A DNA stretch of 64,000 bases from Avena insularis. Taxonomy: Eukaryota; Streptophyta; Magnoliopsida; Poales; Poaceae. Every line of letters begins with the position of its first letter. The stretch's first letter is position 1. The notes beneath the pieces are model-generated. The model was not told the DNA's origin, made no database searches, and saw nothing but the letters and a program-made list of their open reading frames with translations. Below are positions 35,351 through 47,913 of the stretch, in pieces. The position numbers were made by a program, and so were the translations under genes. The stretch is from positions 336,341,211-336,405,210 of the forward strand of contig CM042696.1 of assembly GCA_023614405.1 (NCBI GenBank). Reading direction: 5' to 3'.

Positions 35351-35720
35351 ACTTGGTTATGGATCCCCTGGCGTGTTGTGTTTTTGTCCCCGGTCCCTTC
35401 ACGGAAGTTATCCCTTTTGACAAGACAGAGGCGGCGGCAGCTATACGGCTGGAAAAATTGCTCATGCCGTATAGTTGCTCGTTAATGCCTCTGTAGGCTT
35501 CCCTCGATTTTTTCCAAAGAGAGACTTGCTTTTTTCGCCTGAATATTGTGTTTCGATAGTTAAAACCTTATGTTGTTGTCTAGAACCTGAAACACAAATT
35601 AAAATCCAAGTTTTCTTCGCTACCGAAGTATTAGCGTTAGGTAAAGCTAGAAAATGATCAAATCCGGAAGAAAACCATCAATAAAAACCATCAAAAATGT
35701 GTCGAATATCATAGCTATCA

Positions 35721-35735
35721 ACTCCCCCAAGCTTA
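35721..35735 (-). other. Polypurine tract of Athila-type element 1
   Basis: ACTCCCCCAAGCTTA abuts LTR A; in element sense it is TAAGCTTGGGGGAGT. Confidence 0.75.
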
Positions 35736-37363
35736 GATGTTGCTCGCCATTGAGTGATAAGGAAATAAAGAAGAATAGCGGAGATTCGAGACCAAAATAA
35801 AAGAACTTACAAGCTTGGATTGGTGTCAAATTCTTTTCTTCATAATCCCTGCAATCTTAAACATGACCATACAAGTATTTACAAGATTGCACTGAGTCCA
35901 CTTCCTAACCACATATATCTTGTTTAGCAAATAAATCATATGCCCAAGCAAGTGTCAAAAGTTTATCTAGGAAAGTGAGACAAAATTATTTTGGTAGCTC
36001 TCTATGTTGAGAGATGAAAACTTTTTTCTCTTGTTTCTTTAATCAATTAGGAGTACTCAAGTTTGCACCAAAACAATTAATTTAGGAACAACTCACCTAC
36101 TCCCATGTCAAAATTTCAAGACTCTCGAAGCACCTTTTTCCTTTCTTTTGCCTTTCATAAACTTCAGCTCTTTCATAGAGAAACTATGCCACTATTTTAA
36201 ACATGTTAATTGGGACTATGTTGTGCACTCATGACCATACCAATAAATAATTGTTGAGTAATGATGGGTCAGAGGAGTACCACAACTTCACTTGGAACAT
36301 GAAACCATGAGGAGACTAAATTTTTTTACCCGTCATAGCATTGGTGCTACAAACGTTTACATAACTCAATAGCCGAAATGAAGTGGTTTCCCACATTTAG
36401 ATCATTCGTTGGCCAGCGGAGTTAACAGTTCCCCATGGAGCACAACAGTGTTGTAATGACACGCGTAAAGAAATATCTTACGGTAATTATTCGAAAAAGC
36501 AGTGGCATAATCTCTACTACGTCGAAGCATCCATTTTACCAAACAATTTCATTCAAGGGTACTATCGAGTCTATTTACATTAAGCTCAAATGGGATGGAG
36601 TAGTTCTAAAATCTAATTCTTTGGGCTAAACATGGACTCAAGTCATCTTTTGAATGCTTTTTCTTGTTGTAAAATGTACGAAGTATATTTAACCAAGTTC
36701 ATTGCTCATTGTTTCGAAGCTAAAAAGGAGCCACTAGAAAAGGAATAGAATTTATAGGATAACAAGCTAAGTGGGGAGTGACTCAGTGCAAGCGAGTAAA
36801 CAATTGTAGGATCAATTTAAGGTTGCAGAAAGGGTGATGAAAGGAATGTGATACCTCCTCTTGCTTGCTTTGTTCTCGTATTTGAGTCAAACCCCCTCTG
36901 TACTTCTGTATTGCCAACTCACCTGAAATTGAGCAATCTCCAAGAGAAACAAAGAAACGATCTTGCAATAAAAGTTACAACTAATTTTTTTGTATTTTTG
37001 ATTTAGGAATGCAAACTAAAAATTAATTATGCAAATTTGAAGAAATGAAATAAATCAAAATAAGAAATAAAAACTTGAATGCAAAGTTTTGGAGGTTTTC
37101 AAACCTCCCCCAAGATTAGGCTGTTGCCATGCTCAGTAGTTGCCGTCATTTGATGGCTGGTGCGGATACTGCTGGTAGAAGTCGAGGAAGTGGGTCATGA
37201 AGTGACTGAAGTTGTGAGTCAAAGTATTCACATCTTCATTCACATCTTGAAGAGTGTGGTCGATCTCCCCAACGTGCTGGTTGAGATACTAGAACTCCTC
37301 ATAGGGGACGTAGCCGTACCCCTGTTGTGGCTTCTTAGGCCACGGTTCCTAGGCTCCTCCTGT
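35736..37363 (-). other. 3' internal non-coding region of Athila-type element 1
   Basis: About 1.6 kb of AT-rich sequence without a credible ORF. It probably represents the 3' untranslated region. Confidence 0.45.
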
Positions 37364-38449
37364 CTACTGCTGCTGCTGTCCTTCCCAAGCAGGGTTGTGC
37401 CCCTGCTCTCCCTCTTGCTCCTGTGCATGCTCTTGCTCATCCTGCTGCCCTTCATCTTCCTCCTCCTCGACCTGATGTGCGGCCAAGATATCCATCACTT
37501 GGTCCTTGGTGAGGATCCAAGTGTCCTTCTCCACTATCGAGAAGGCCTCGAGGCATGGCAACTGAACCTGCTCAATCTGTGTATCATCAAGATAACTAAA
37601 TTGATATGCTCGGAGCCTCCAGTTAGCATGGTAAATACCAAGGAAGCCACAAGCAGTCAAATACTTGATGTCCATAAGTTTGGAGCCGTCAACAGGTTCC
37701 ATAAAAGGCAGTGCAATGTTTAATGCATAGGCAAGGTGGGTTACCAATCCACCAATGCAAATACCACCTTTGGTCTTGTTGCTTTGGTGGAGAAAGTGCT
37801 GGATGAGTAGAGATGCAGGACTAGGGCTCTGCGTGGCATTGGGGAAGAGGACCTTGGTGATCATTGCCATGTCCGCATTGGCCATGGATCCAATATCACC
37901 CCTTCCCAACATCGTGTTGGTAAGGAACAAAGCAAAGTAGAGAATGGTTGGGTTCTGAATGGTGGACATCTTCTTCTAATAGAAGTGACTGCCACCATTA
38001 ATAGAAATAACTTCACATGTCTCTGCACTCATGATGCTATAGAGGTTAGTAATATTGGGCTCCCCGATATGGGGGAAGCTGAAGGCATTGAAAAACTACT
38101 CGAAACTCACATCATAGCGCGTACAGTTCATGGTGAAGCTTATGGTGCACAGGTTACCTTTCTCCTTGTGGTCATTGTAGAAGGAGGCAAGGAACTCATG
38201 GGTGATCTCGGCGTAGGTGTCGTGCCTTGCAAAGCCAAGTACCGCCAACCCCGACCTGCCACACATGAGGTCGAAGTCCATCTTCAACCCGGCCGCGGTG
38301 AGAAAGTTGTAGTCAGACCAATGTGTGGGCAACACTCTCCTTGATGCGACAATGTCCATCTTGGAGTTGCGCGGGGCTGGGGCTCCTGAATTTGAGCCCT
38401 CTCCCCATTGGCGCTTGCTCAAACGAAAAAGGCTACTGATTTTGTTCAT
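37364..38449 (-). pseudogene. ATHILA-type ORF
   Basis: A single minus frame from ATG 38449 to 37364. The first part has HWSDYNFLTAAGLKMDF and TYAEITHEFLASF plus TISFTMNCTRYDVSFE; the second has MLGRGDIGSMANADM, CIGGLVTHLAYALNIALP and DGSKLMDIKYLTACGFLGIY. This fits the Arabidopsis retrotransposon ORF-1/ATHILA family of plant retrotransposon proteins, from family knowledge. The end is Glu/Gln-rich. TAG codons at 38096-38098 and 37976-37978 break it, but the frame is otherwise open for about 360 codons. It lies between protease and the 3' LTR, where pol would be expected. Confidence 0.7.
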
Positions 38450-38799
38450 CGTGATGCACTGAAAAATTTCACCATAAAACCTTCGGCATATAGTTTCTAT
38501 ATAATATATGAACGATTCTACATGGAAAAATTAAATCCTAACGTGAGAAATTAATAGGGAAAAGTAAATAAGCTTGAGTTCATCCACTAGATCAATGTGA
38601 GAGTTTTAACCATCGAAATCTGAAAATAAAGCATGGATAGGGAGAGAAACATACCGATCTGTTGATTTCCCCACTCAAACGAACGAAATCCGCAAAGAAT
38701 CAAGAGTTCTAGGTGGATTTTGAGAGGTTTGGAGAAAGAATATCAGAGAAATAATGAGGAGAGGAGGAAGACCTAGCCGTCCTGGTGCGATCTTATGGT

Positions 38800-39470
38800 C
38801 GCACCGGACTATTTGGCCAGAACTATACGGGCGGGTGATGGTGCTCCGCCTGTATAGTTGTGTCGGTGCCGCCAACTAGGGTTTCTTTATATAGGGAAAC
38901 AACTATATGGGCGCAACTATATGGCCGGATCAAATTGACCCCACCGTATAGTTGGTCGTTAAACTGTCTGTCTCCTGAGATAGATTTCTAAAACTGGCAT
39001 CGATATCTATACGGACGGAATTTTTATTCGCACCGTAGTTGGTCATTAAACTCCTAGTACTGTTGGAATAAAAATGTATGAAGGCATTGATATCTATACT
39101 GCCGGAACTATACGGCCGGAATTTTTATTCCCGTTGTATAGTTGGTCGTTAAACTCTCAGTACCTTTGGAATAAAATTCTACGAAAGCATTGATATCTAT
39201 ACGGCCGGAACTATATGGCCAGAATTTTTATTCCCGCCATATAGTTGGTCGTTAAACTCTCAGTACCTTTGGAATAAAATTCTACGAAGGCATAGATATC
39301 TATACGGCCAGAACTATAGGGTCGGAATTTTTATTCCTGCCATATAGTTGGTCGTTAAACTGTCTGTGTCTCCGAAGAAAATTTGTTGATGGCAATAACT
39401 ATACAACCGGAACTATACGGCCGGAATTTTTATTCCTGCCATATAGTTGGTCGTTAAACCATCAGTAAAC
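38800..39470. repeat. Tandem ~104-bp repeats, each with a stem-loop
   Basis: Five head-to-tail units (starting near 38948, 39032, 39138, 39242 and 39346, with a partial one near 39442) each carry AGTTGGTCGTTAAACT, then GATATCTATACGGCC, GGAATTTTTATTC and a closing CCATATAGTT or variant. AACTATACGGC and GCCATATAGTT can pair around GGAATTTTTATTCCC. A looser copy of the motif, AACTATACGGGCGG...CCGCCTGTATAGTT, lies at 38818-38860. Confidence 0.8.
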
Positions 39471-39807
39471 ATCAAAAAAATTATGTTTCTTCGAGGATAC
39501 CTTATTATTAGCGAAAAACCAAGTTTTTAACAGAAAATTAATACTAAAAACTGTCGACCAAAATTTAGCATATTAAAAGCACAATTTTAGCTTATGTAAA
39601 TAGAAAACTCAAAGTTTTATTCGTATTATTATTCTCTACTCATTCAATCGACATTCTTTTTGACAGCTGCATCTTCACGGCGCGCTTCCGCAAGAATGTC
39701 TGTGAAAAAAGTGGTGGGAATACGATGAACTTTTTATTCTCTAATCTACTAAATTGACGAAAATGGGTTGACTCCCATCAAGCATTTATTAAGAGTGGTT
39801 GAATAAC

Positions 39808-41956
39808 TCAACCTCCTCTCTCTTCTCGAATTCTTACCTTCGGTTGCCCCTTATCAATGGCACTTACCACATGAACTCGTTTTGCCGCTGGAACATATCT
39901 TTCCCCTGCTTCTAGCTTCTTTGGAAAATACCAGATGATTTCAGCATCATAAACATTGAAGATTATCTTCCCTTCTGCACAATCTACTGACGCACCTGCG
40001 GTACAGAGTAAGGGTCTTCCAAGTATTATAGATAATCTTTCATCTTCTGGCATTTCTAGAATGATAAAATCAGTGGGAATAACATGCCCATCTATCCTAT
40101 GTAAGACATCCTCAATCATACCAACAGGTTGTTTAGTGGACTTGTCAGCCATCTATAAAGTGACAGTAGTAGGAGAATACTCCCTAATCCTAATCTTTTA
40201 TAGAGGGAGTATGGCATTACACTAACTCCTGCTCCTAGGTCACATAAGGCATTATGAATATCTGTTTTACCTATTGAGCATGATATAGTTGGTATTCCAG
40301 GATCTGCAGACTTAGATAATAGTTTCTCGTTAGTAGGATAGCTAGTTACCATAGCAACAGTTTTAGTTATTTCTTTCTTTCTACTAAGAATATCACGAAG
40401 GAATTTACCATAAATAGGGACTTTGATTGCATCCGAAAATGGAATTTCCATACAAAGGTCACTAAGTGCCTTTGTAAAAGAATTATAAATTACCTCATCC
40501 GGTGGTTTCTTTTTTCGATCTGGATAAGGAAGCTTTTTCTCACCTGACTTACTCTTGTCTTTTACCTTTTTCGGGGGGTCAGGCTCTTTTGTTGCTTTCT
40601 TTTGTTGTTTCTTATTAATTTTATTCCTTTCCACCACAACAACTTCATCTTACTTACATGTTTCCTTATCTTCTCTTGGATCAACCGTTTCTGCATCAAA
40701 GTCACAATGATCTTCATGTGCATCATTGTGATCCTCCTAGGTTTGCTCTTGCGTCCTAGTTTCATCTTGAGGATCTACCAACGTATCATCTTCTTGACTT
40801 GCTTCAAGCAAGGCTTTTTTCCTTACTCTCCTTTTCAGCTTCGTATTCTGGTGGTCCTAAGGGTCTTGTGACAACTGCACCCCTTCTTGTGACAACATTA
40901 GTAGAAACAGGAATATCTTTATCGTCACGGAGAAAAATTTGATAACCAGATGCTATTTGTTCACACTGGGTTTCAATCATACTAAGATACTTATGAAATA
41001 GTTTTATTTCTTGGCCAATCTCATCATAATTTTTAGTGAGTTATGCCAAAATCTTTTTGTGTTTTTGGAAATGCTTACGCAAGTTATTATGAGATTTTGC
41101 TTGTCGATGTTTTAATTCTTGAAAAACTTTTATAGTTTCATCTTCTTCAGTTAAAACATGTAACAAATCCTCTTTGTTTTCTTTTGCAAGTTTAGAAGGT
41201 ATACCTTTTTCTTTCATAGTTTTACGTACCTCAACATAAGATCAGGAGTTATTCGAAGCATCCCTTTTTGTGGCTTAATGCCAAAATCAGGATTATATAA
41301 AGAATCATTCTTAGCCCTAGTAGACATTAATTCCAAACACTCTTTAATAGTAAAGGTATTTATTGATCCTCCTACTAAGAAAAGTCAAGCAGTTCTCTAC
41401 ATTGAGTATTGAGACCATGGTAAAATAAATGGCAAATTGTTAGTTCAGAATAGCCATGATTAGGAATACTATTGATCATTCCAAAGAATCTTTCCCGAGC
41501 TTGTGGGTAGTTTTCTCCCACTTTCTGACTAAAGTTGCCTATGTTCTTTCTTAGTTCAGTTACCTTTTTAAAAGGAATAAACCTGTTTATGAATTTAGTA
41601 ATGCAGTTTTCCCAACATTTAATGTAATAGCGAAGGAGAGAATATAACCAGTCTAGAGCTTTACCTTTACGAGACCATCGAAATAATTTAAGACGAGAGA
41701 AGTCTCTTTGTAAACCTTTTGGTCCAAGAGATGTTATCACGTCGTCAAACTCTCTTATATGTCTTCCTGGATCTTCATCTTCCCTTCCACTGAAAGCTTT
41801 TTCCTGCAAAATTTTAATAATCCCCACCATCAAATCAATATTCTCTAACTCCAGGATTAGGGAACTCTATTGGTTGTTTAAGAAATTCAGAACTTGGAGC
41901 ACTGTATTCCCTGAGAGTTTTCTCAGGTTTCAGAGGAGTTGTTCTGTAAATAGACA
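39808..41956 (-). pseudogene. Gag and protease of Athila-type element 1
   Basis: The gag start ATG is at 41956. After a stop and a frameshift near 41820-41850 the Retrotrans_gag region reads HIREFDDVITSLGPKGLQRD, LFRWSRKGKALDWLYSL and FINRFIPFKKVTELRKNI. Downstream, a Lys/Pro-rich linker (KKPPDEVIYNSFTKALSDL) leads to CSIGKTDIHNALCDLGAGVS with the DLGA active-site form of Athila proteases. The protease C-terminal part (IIEDVLHRIDGHVIPTDFII, ILGRPLL) is in a third frame (40152-39808). RT does not follow. Confidence 0.85.
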
Positions 41957-42159
41957 TGATTTCCATAATATCACTCAGGTTTTCAACTCCAACTTTATTT
42001 GATCTTAAAATTTTTCAATAATTTCTTCGCGCCTCTAAGTAGGCACATGGTCAATATAATCCGGCAGGTAGGTCCTACCAGAATGTGTAGACCCTTTGTC
42101 TCCTAAGGAGAACATTTTGTAGTAGCAACACCTGAAATGTCAAAAGACAAACACTTAGC

Positions 42160-42194
42160 GCTTAGCTCCCTGGCAATGGCGCCAGAAAATAGCT
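42160..42194 (-). other. Primer-binding region of element 1
   Basis: GGCGCCAGAAAATAGCT abuts LTR B; it is the mirror of the block after the LTR at 10243. Confidence 0.65.
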
Positions 42195-43651
42195 TGATGT
42201 CTGCAAGTGCACAGATTGTTTGTAGCTAGTTTCGAAGTTCAGATATCGATCCCACAGGGAGCCCAGAGGTAAGTGTTTATTCGTGAAGTCTCTGTCACAC
42301 CCGAAGTTTTCACAGGTCTTCGAGTGAATTGACTGCAAGTGTTGAAATAAGAATGGGGTTTTGATTAAATGCGATAGATTTAAATAGAACTAAAATGTAA
42401 ACTTCAGAAATAAAATGCATAAAAGTAAAGAATGACTTTGTTTATTTGTTGTTTTTTGCAGATGGTGAAAGAAGGCGCGGGGAGATTCAATTCATGGTGA
42501 TAGTGAATGTGCCAGGTGGACGAGTATGATTGTAACAATTATAATTTTATAGATATATGTGTAGGCGAGCAACCCATAATTAGCCGGAACTCCTCTTGGT
42601 AGATGTCATCCCAACTTCAATAATCCTACTAGCCTGCTACCAAAACCACGGTCAGACACTAGACGATTAAGACCCTTTAGGTTGCTTAGCGATTAAGCTC
42701 CTTGGATCGGACTAATGCAATGAGCATAGTGGTTCCCCGTTATCCTCAAGTCTACTAGTTTTCCATTGATATCCCCGTATCACCCGGGGGTCGCCGGTCT
42801 GCTAGCGAACAAGATCTTATCTATGTAGAACAAAGCATCATGTTGTCTGGACCCTTAATTGGACAACAAGCATTAGGCATCCCACGGATAGTCAAGCACA
42901 CATAATATAGTAATTAGAATCAATCACAATACTAATGGAAAATATATGAAGGAACATCACATATCACCAATCCCCTACATCTCCCACACCCAAGGGAATT
43001 AATCACACATGAGAGAAGAACGGATCATCAATATAATCAAATAAAGGGAATTCGTCTTGGTATTACCGTGGAGATCCACAAAAAGAATAAAAAAATATCC
43101 AACACAATTCAAGATGGTAAGAAACAATCTCAAACCCTAGTTTTGCAAGGTGGAGATCCCTCTCTCTCTCAAGTACAAGTAGTGGCTACGGAGGTGAATT
43201 GGCTAGGAGGTCGAAGATCATGGACCGAGATGAAGAACATCTTCTCCTTATTCTCCGGATCCCTCCTTTCTCCCTTCTGGATGGTATGGCGGCTGTTGTG
43301 TTGTGTTTTCGTCGCCCGTCCCTTCACTGAAGTTGTCCCTTTTGACAAGACAGAGGCAGCGGCAGCTATACGGCGAGAACTATACGGTCATTCCCGCTGT
43401 ATAGTTGGTCATTAAACCTTCTGTGAGCTCCCCTCATGTGCTTCCAAAGTTGGACTTGCTTGTTTTCTCCAGCATATTGTATTTCTCTAGGTAAATCCTT
43501 TAGTTGACGTCCAGAACCTGAAGCACACATTAAAATCCAAGTTTTGTTTGCTACCAAAGTATTAGCGTTAGGTAAAGCCAGAAAACGATCAAATACGGGA
43601 GAAAACCATCAATAAAAGCCATCAAAAATGTGTCAAATCTCATAGTTATCA
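42195..43651 (-). repeat. LTR B, shared by both internal regions
   Basis: 1457 bp from TGATGTCTGCAAGTGCAC to CATAGTTATCA. It is the 5' LTR of internal 1 and lies where the 3' LTR of internal 2 would be. One LTR shared by two internal domains points to recombination. Confidence 0.88.
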
Positions 43652-43689
43652 ACTCCCATTAAGCATTTTATTAAGAATGGTTGAGTAAC

Positions 43690-45833
43690 TCAATCCCTTC
43701 TCTGTTCTCGAATTCTTACCTTGGGTTGCCCCTTATCAAAGGCACTTACCAGATGAACTCGTTTTGCCGGTGTAATATATCTTTCTCCTTCTTCTAGCTT
43801 CTTTGGAAAATACCGGATGATTTCAGCATCATAAATATTGAAGATTATCTTTCCCTCAGCACAATCAACTGATGCCCTTGTAGTACTAAGGAAAGGTCTT
43901 CCAAGTATTATGGATAATTTTTCATCTTCTGGCATCTCAAGAATAATAAAATCAGTGGGAATAACATGCTCATCTATTCTGAGTAGAACATCCTCAATTA
44001 TACCAATGGGTCGTTTAGTGGACTTGTCAGCCATCTGTAAAGTGATAGTAGTAGGAAATACTCCCCTAATCCTAACCTTTTATAGAGGGAGTACGGAACT
44101 ACAATAACTCATGCACCTAGATCACACAAGGTATTGTGAATATCAGTTTTGCCTATTGAGCATGAAATAGTTGGTATTCTGGGATCTCCGGACCTAGACA
44201 ACAACTTCACATTAGTAGGATAACTAGTTACCATGGCAACAGTTTCAGTTATTTCTTTCTTTCTACTAAGAATATCATGGAGGAATTTAGAATAGGTAGG
44301 AACTTTGATTGCATCCGCAAATGAAATTTCCAGACGAAGGTCAGTAAGAGCCTTTGTAAAAGAATTATAAATTACCTCATCTGGTGCTTTCTTTTTTCGA
44401 TCTGGATAAGGAGGCTTTTTCTCACCTGACTTATTCTTGTCTTTTACCCTTTGTGGGGGGTCAGGCTCTTTTGTTGCTTTCTTTTGTTGTTGTTTATCGC
44501 TTTTCTTCTTTTCTACTACAACAACTTCATCTTCATTACTCATTTCTTTTTCTTCTCTTGGATCAACCGTCTCCGTATCGGAATCTTAACGGTCATCCTG
44601 AGCATCGTCTTGGCTCTCCTTGGTTTGATCTTGTGGTTCAGTTTCATCTTGAGGATCAACTAATGTATCATCTTCTTGGCTTTCTTTGAGCAAGGCTTTT
44701 TCCTTTCACTCTTTTTCAGCTTCATATTCTAGTGGTCCTAATGGTCTTGTAACAACTGCACCTCTTCTTGTGACAACATTAGTAGAAACAGAAATATCTT
44801 TATCATCTCAAAGAAAATTTTGATAACCAGATGTTATTTGTTCACACTGGGTTTCAATCATACTAAGATACTTGTGAAATAATTTTATTTCGTGACCAAT
44901 CTCATCATAATTTTCCGTGAGTTCTGCCAAAATCTTTTTATGTTTTTGAAAGTGCTTATGCAGGTTATTATGATATTTTGCTTGTCGATGTTTTAATTCT
45001 TGAAAACTTTTCTAGTTTCATCTTCTTCAGTTAAAACTTGTAACAAGTCTACTTTATTTTCTTTAACAAGTTCAGAAGGTATACCTTTTTCTTTCATTGT
45101 TTTGCATACTTCAGGCATAAGATCAAGAGTTATTCGAAGTATCCCTTTTTCCAGCTTAGTGCCAAAATCAGGATTATATAAAGAATCATTCTTAGCCCTA
45201 GTAGACATCAATTCCAAACATTCTTTAATAGTTAAGGTATTTATCGATCCTCCTGGTGAGAAGTCAAGCAATTTTCTACATTGAGTATTAAGACCGTGGT
45301 AAAATAAATGGCAAATAGTTGATTCAGAATAGCCATGATTAGGGATACTATTGATCATCCAAAGAATCTTTCCCAGGCTTGTGGGTAGTTTTCTCCCACA
45401 TTCTGTCTAAAGTTTACTATACTCTTTCTTGATTCAGTTACCTTTTTAAAAGGATTAAACCTTTTTATGAATTTAACAATGAAGTTTCCCAGCATTTAAT
45501 GTAATGGCGAGGGAGAGAATATAACCAGTCTAGAGCTTTACCTTTTAGAGACCAACGAAATAATTTTAGACGAGAGAAGTCTCTTGGCAAACCTTTTGGT
45601 CCAAGCGATGTTATCACATCGTCGAACTCTCTAATATGTCTTCCTGGGTCTTCATCTTCCCTTCCACCGAAAGCTTTTTCCTGCAAAATTTTAATAATTC
45701 CACCATCAAGTCGATATTCTCTAACTCCGGGATTAGGGAATTCTATTGGTTGGTTAAGAAATTCAGAACTTGGAGAACTATATTCTCTGAGAGTTTTCTC
45801 AGGTTTCATGGGAGTTGTCCTTTAAATAGGCAT
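43690..45833 (-). pseudogene. Gag and protease of Athila-type element 2
   Basis: Same order and motifs as element 1: HIREFDDVITSLGPKGLPRD, SLKGKALDWLYSLPRH, a helical KNDSLYNPDFGTK segment, PPDEVIYNSFTKALTDL, then HNTLCDLGA and the protease tail IIEDVLLRIDEHVIPTDF, ILGRPFL. The likely start codon (45831-45833) is followed by an early TAA. Frameshifts separate the parts. Codons differ from element 1 throughout, so the two copies are not recent duplicates. Confidence 0.83.
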
Positions 45834-46071
45834 GATTTCCATAATATCACTCAGGTTTTCAACTTCAAATTTATTCAATCGTAAAAGTTTTTCAATAATT
45901 TATTCGCACCTCTGAGCAGGCACGCGCTCAATATAATTCGGTAGATAGGTCCTACCAGAGCATGTATACCCTTTGTCTCCTAGGGAGAACATTTTGTAGT
46001 AGCAAAACCTAAAATGTCAAAAGACAAACACTTAGCGCTTAGCACCCTCGCAACAACGCCAGAAAATAGCT

Positions 46072-47504
46072 TGATGTCTGCAAGTGCATAGATCGTTTGT
46101 AGCTAGTTTTGAAGTATAGATATCGATCCAACAGGGAGCCCAAACGTAAGTGTTTATGAGTGAAGTCTCTATCACACCCAAAGTTGTCACAGGTCTTCGA
46201 GTGAATTGATTGCAAGTGTTGAAATGAGAATGGGGTTTTGATTAAACCTGGTGTATTTAAATAAAACTAAAATGTAAACTTTAGAAATAAAAAGCAAAAG
46301 TAAATAAAGGATTGGTTGTTTGTTGTTTTCTGCAGATGGCAAAAGAAGGCTCGGGGAAATTTAGTTCATGGTGATAGTGACTATGCCAGGTGGACGAATA
46401 ATAAATGTAACAATTATAATCTTATAAGTATATGTGTAGGCGAGCAAAACCCATAATTAGCCGGAACTCCTCTAGGTATATTTCATCCCAACTTCAATAA
46501 TCCTACTAGTCTGTTACCAAAACCATGGTCACACTAGACGATTAAGACCCTTCAGGTCGCTTAGCGATTAAGCTCCTTGGATCGGACTAATGCAATAAGC
46601 ATACTAGTTCCTTGTTATCCTCGAGTCTACTAGTTTTCCATTGATATCCCCGTGTCACTCTAGCAAACAAGATCATATCCATGTAGAACAAAGTATCATG
46701 TTGCCTGGGCCCTTAATTGGACAACAAGCATTAGGCATCCCACAGATAGTCAAGCACACATAATATAGTAATTAGAATCAATCACAAACTAACGGAAAAT
46801 ATATGAAGGCACATCACATCTTACCAATCCCCTACATCTCCCACACCCAAGGAACTTACTCACACATGAGAGAAGAAAGGATCATCGATATAATTAAATA
46901 AAGGGAATCCTTTCCGATATTACTATGGAGATCCACAATAGGAATAGTAAAGTATCCAAAACAATTCAAGATGGGAACAAACAATCTCAAACCCTAGTCT
47001 TGCAAGGTGAAGATCCCTCTCTCTCTCAAGTACAAGTAATGGCTATGGGGGTGTATTGGCTAGGAGGTAGAAGGTCGTGGAGCGAGATGAAGAATGTCTG
47101 CCCGTTCTTCTCCGGATCTCTTCTTTCTCCCTTCTGGATGGGATGGCGGTTGCTGTGTTGTGTTTTTGTTCCTGGTCCATTCATGGAAGTTGTCCCTTTT
47201 GACAAGACAGAGGCGGCGGTACCTATACGGCAGGAGCTGTACGATCGGAAAAATTGCTCCTGTCATAGAGTTGCTCGTTAAATCCTCTGTAGGCTTCCCT
47301 CGATTGCTTCCAAAGAGAGACTTGCTTGTTTTCACCTGAATATTGTGTTTCTCTATTTAAAACCTTCTGTTGACGTCCAGAACCTGAAACACACATTAAA
47401 AACCAAGTTTTCTTTGCTACCGAAGTATTAGCGTTAGGTAAAGCTAGAAAACGATCAAATCCGGGAGAAAACCATCAAAAATGTGTCGAATCTCACATCT
47501 ATCA
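46072..47504 (-). repeat. LTR C, right LTR of the tandem
   Basis: 1433 bp from TGATGTCTGCAAGTGCAT to CACATCTATCA. A GGCGCC-like block (CAACAACGCCAGAAAATAGC) lies directly left, matching the primer site of the others with changes. Confidence 0.88.
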
Positions 47505-47509
47505 ACAAC

Positions 47510-47912
47510 CGTCTAACAAAATGTGAGACACACTAATGAAGTTCACATATCGATCGATCATAATAACTATCCAAAACCATAAACTAGGTGATAAATGTTG
47601 AGGGAGAGTGTCGTCGGCCATCATCATCATGCTCACCATCAACACTCAACATCACCTCCTCAAGCACCTCTCATGCAGAAGGACCTACTTTCAGCAAAAC
47701 AGAATAAGTATCAAATATACTTAACACTGCAACATGTTTTTGCAAGATTATAACATTTATAAAACTGTATATCAAATATATACATTTGTCATCGATGATC
47801 TCTCTTGCAATGGGTTCAACCTTCACATTACTGAGATGTGATATGAACCTATGGAAATCCTATGTTTCCGCATCGCCTCTCATGATGCAAGTACTGACAT
47901 GTGCGTGGTAGC
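47510..47912 (-). other. Copia internal sequence after gag remnant
   Basis: 400 bases of Copia internal DNA without a readable ORF; a TCATCATCATGCTCACCATC simple stretch lies near 47620. Confidence 0.4.
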
Positions 47913-47913
47913 T

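Larger units (their letters stand above)
28418..35372 (-). mobile_element. Nearly full-length L1-type LINE
   Basis: About 6.95 kb with a poly(T) start on the plus strand (the element's A tail) and a 13-bp target duplication GTGTTGTGTTTTT (28405-28417 and 35373-35385). It encodes ORF1 (35350-32184) and ORF2 (32166-28569) in the minus direction. Both have stops and frameshifts. It inserted in LTR A, so it is the youngest layer of this nest. Confidence 0.93.
27304..35720 (-). repeat. LTR A (left LTR), split by a LINE
   Basis: The LTR starts TGATGTCTGCAAGTGCACAG and ends ATAGCTATCA. Without the LINE and one copy of its duplication it is about 1449 bp, close to LTR B (1457), LTR C (1433) and the solo copy at 54020 (1463). 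Confidence 0.88.
27304..47504 (-). mobile_element. Three-LTR tandem of an Athila-type non-autonomous element
   Basis: Reading left to right: LTR A (27304-28417 plus 35386-35720, split by a LINE), internal 1 (35721-42194), LTR B (42195-43651), internal 2 (43652-46071), LTR C (46072-47504). The flanking 5 bases are ATAAC (27299-27303) and ACAAC (47505-47509), one change apart, so the array behaves as one insertion in the Copia element. Each internal part has gag and protease remnants; internal 1 also has an ATHILA-type ORF. No RT, RNase H or integrase is visible. Confidence 0.85.

Noticed and set aside
38880..39470. CRISPR-like array of repeats
   Set aside because: Units are contiguous ~104-bp tandem repeats with no distinct spacers, inside a plant retrotransposon.
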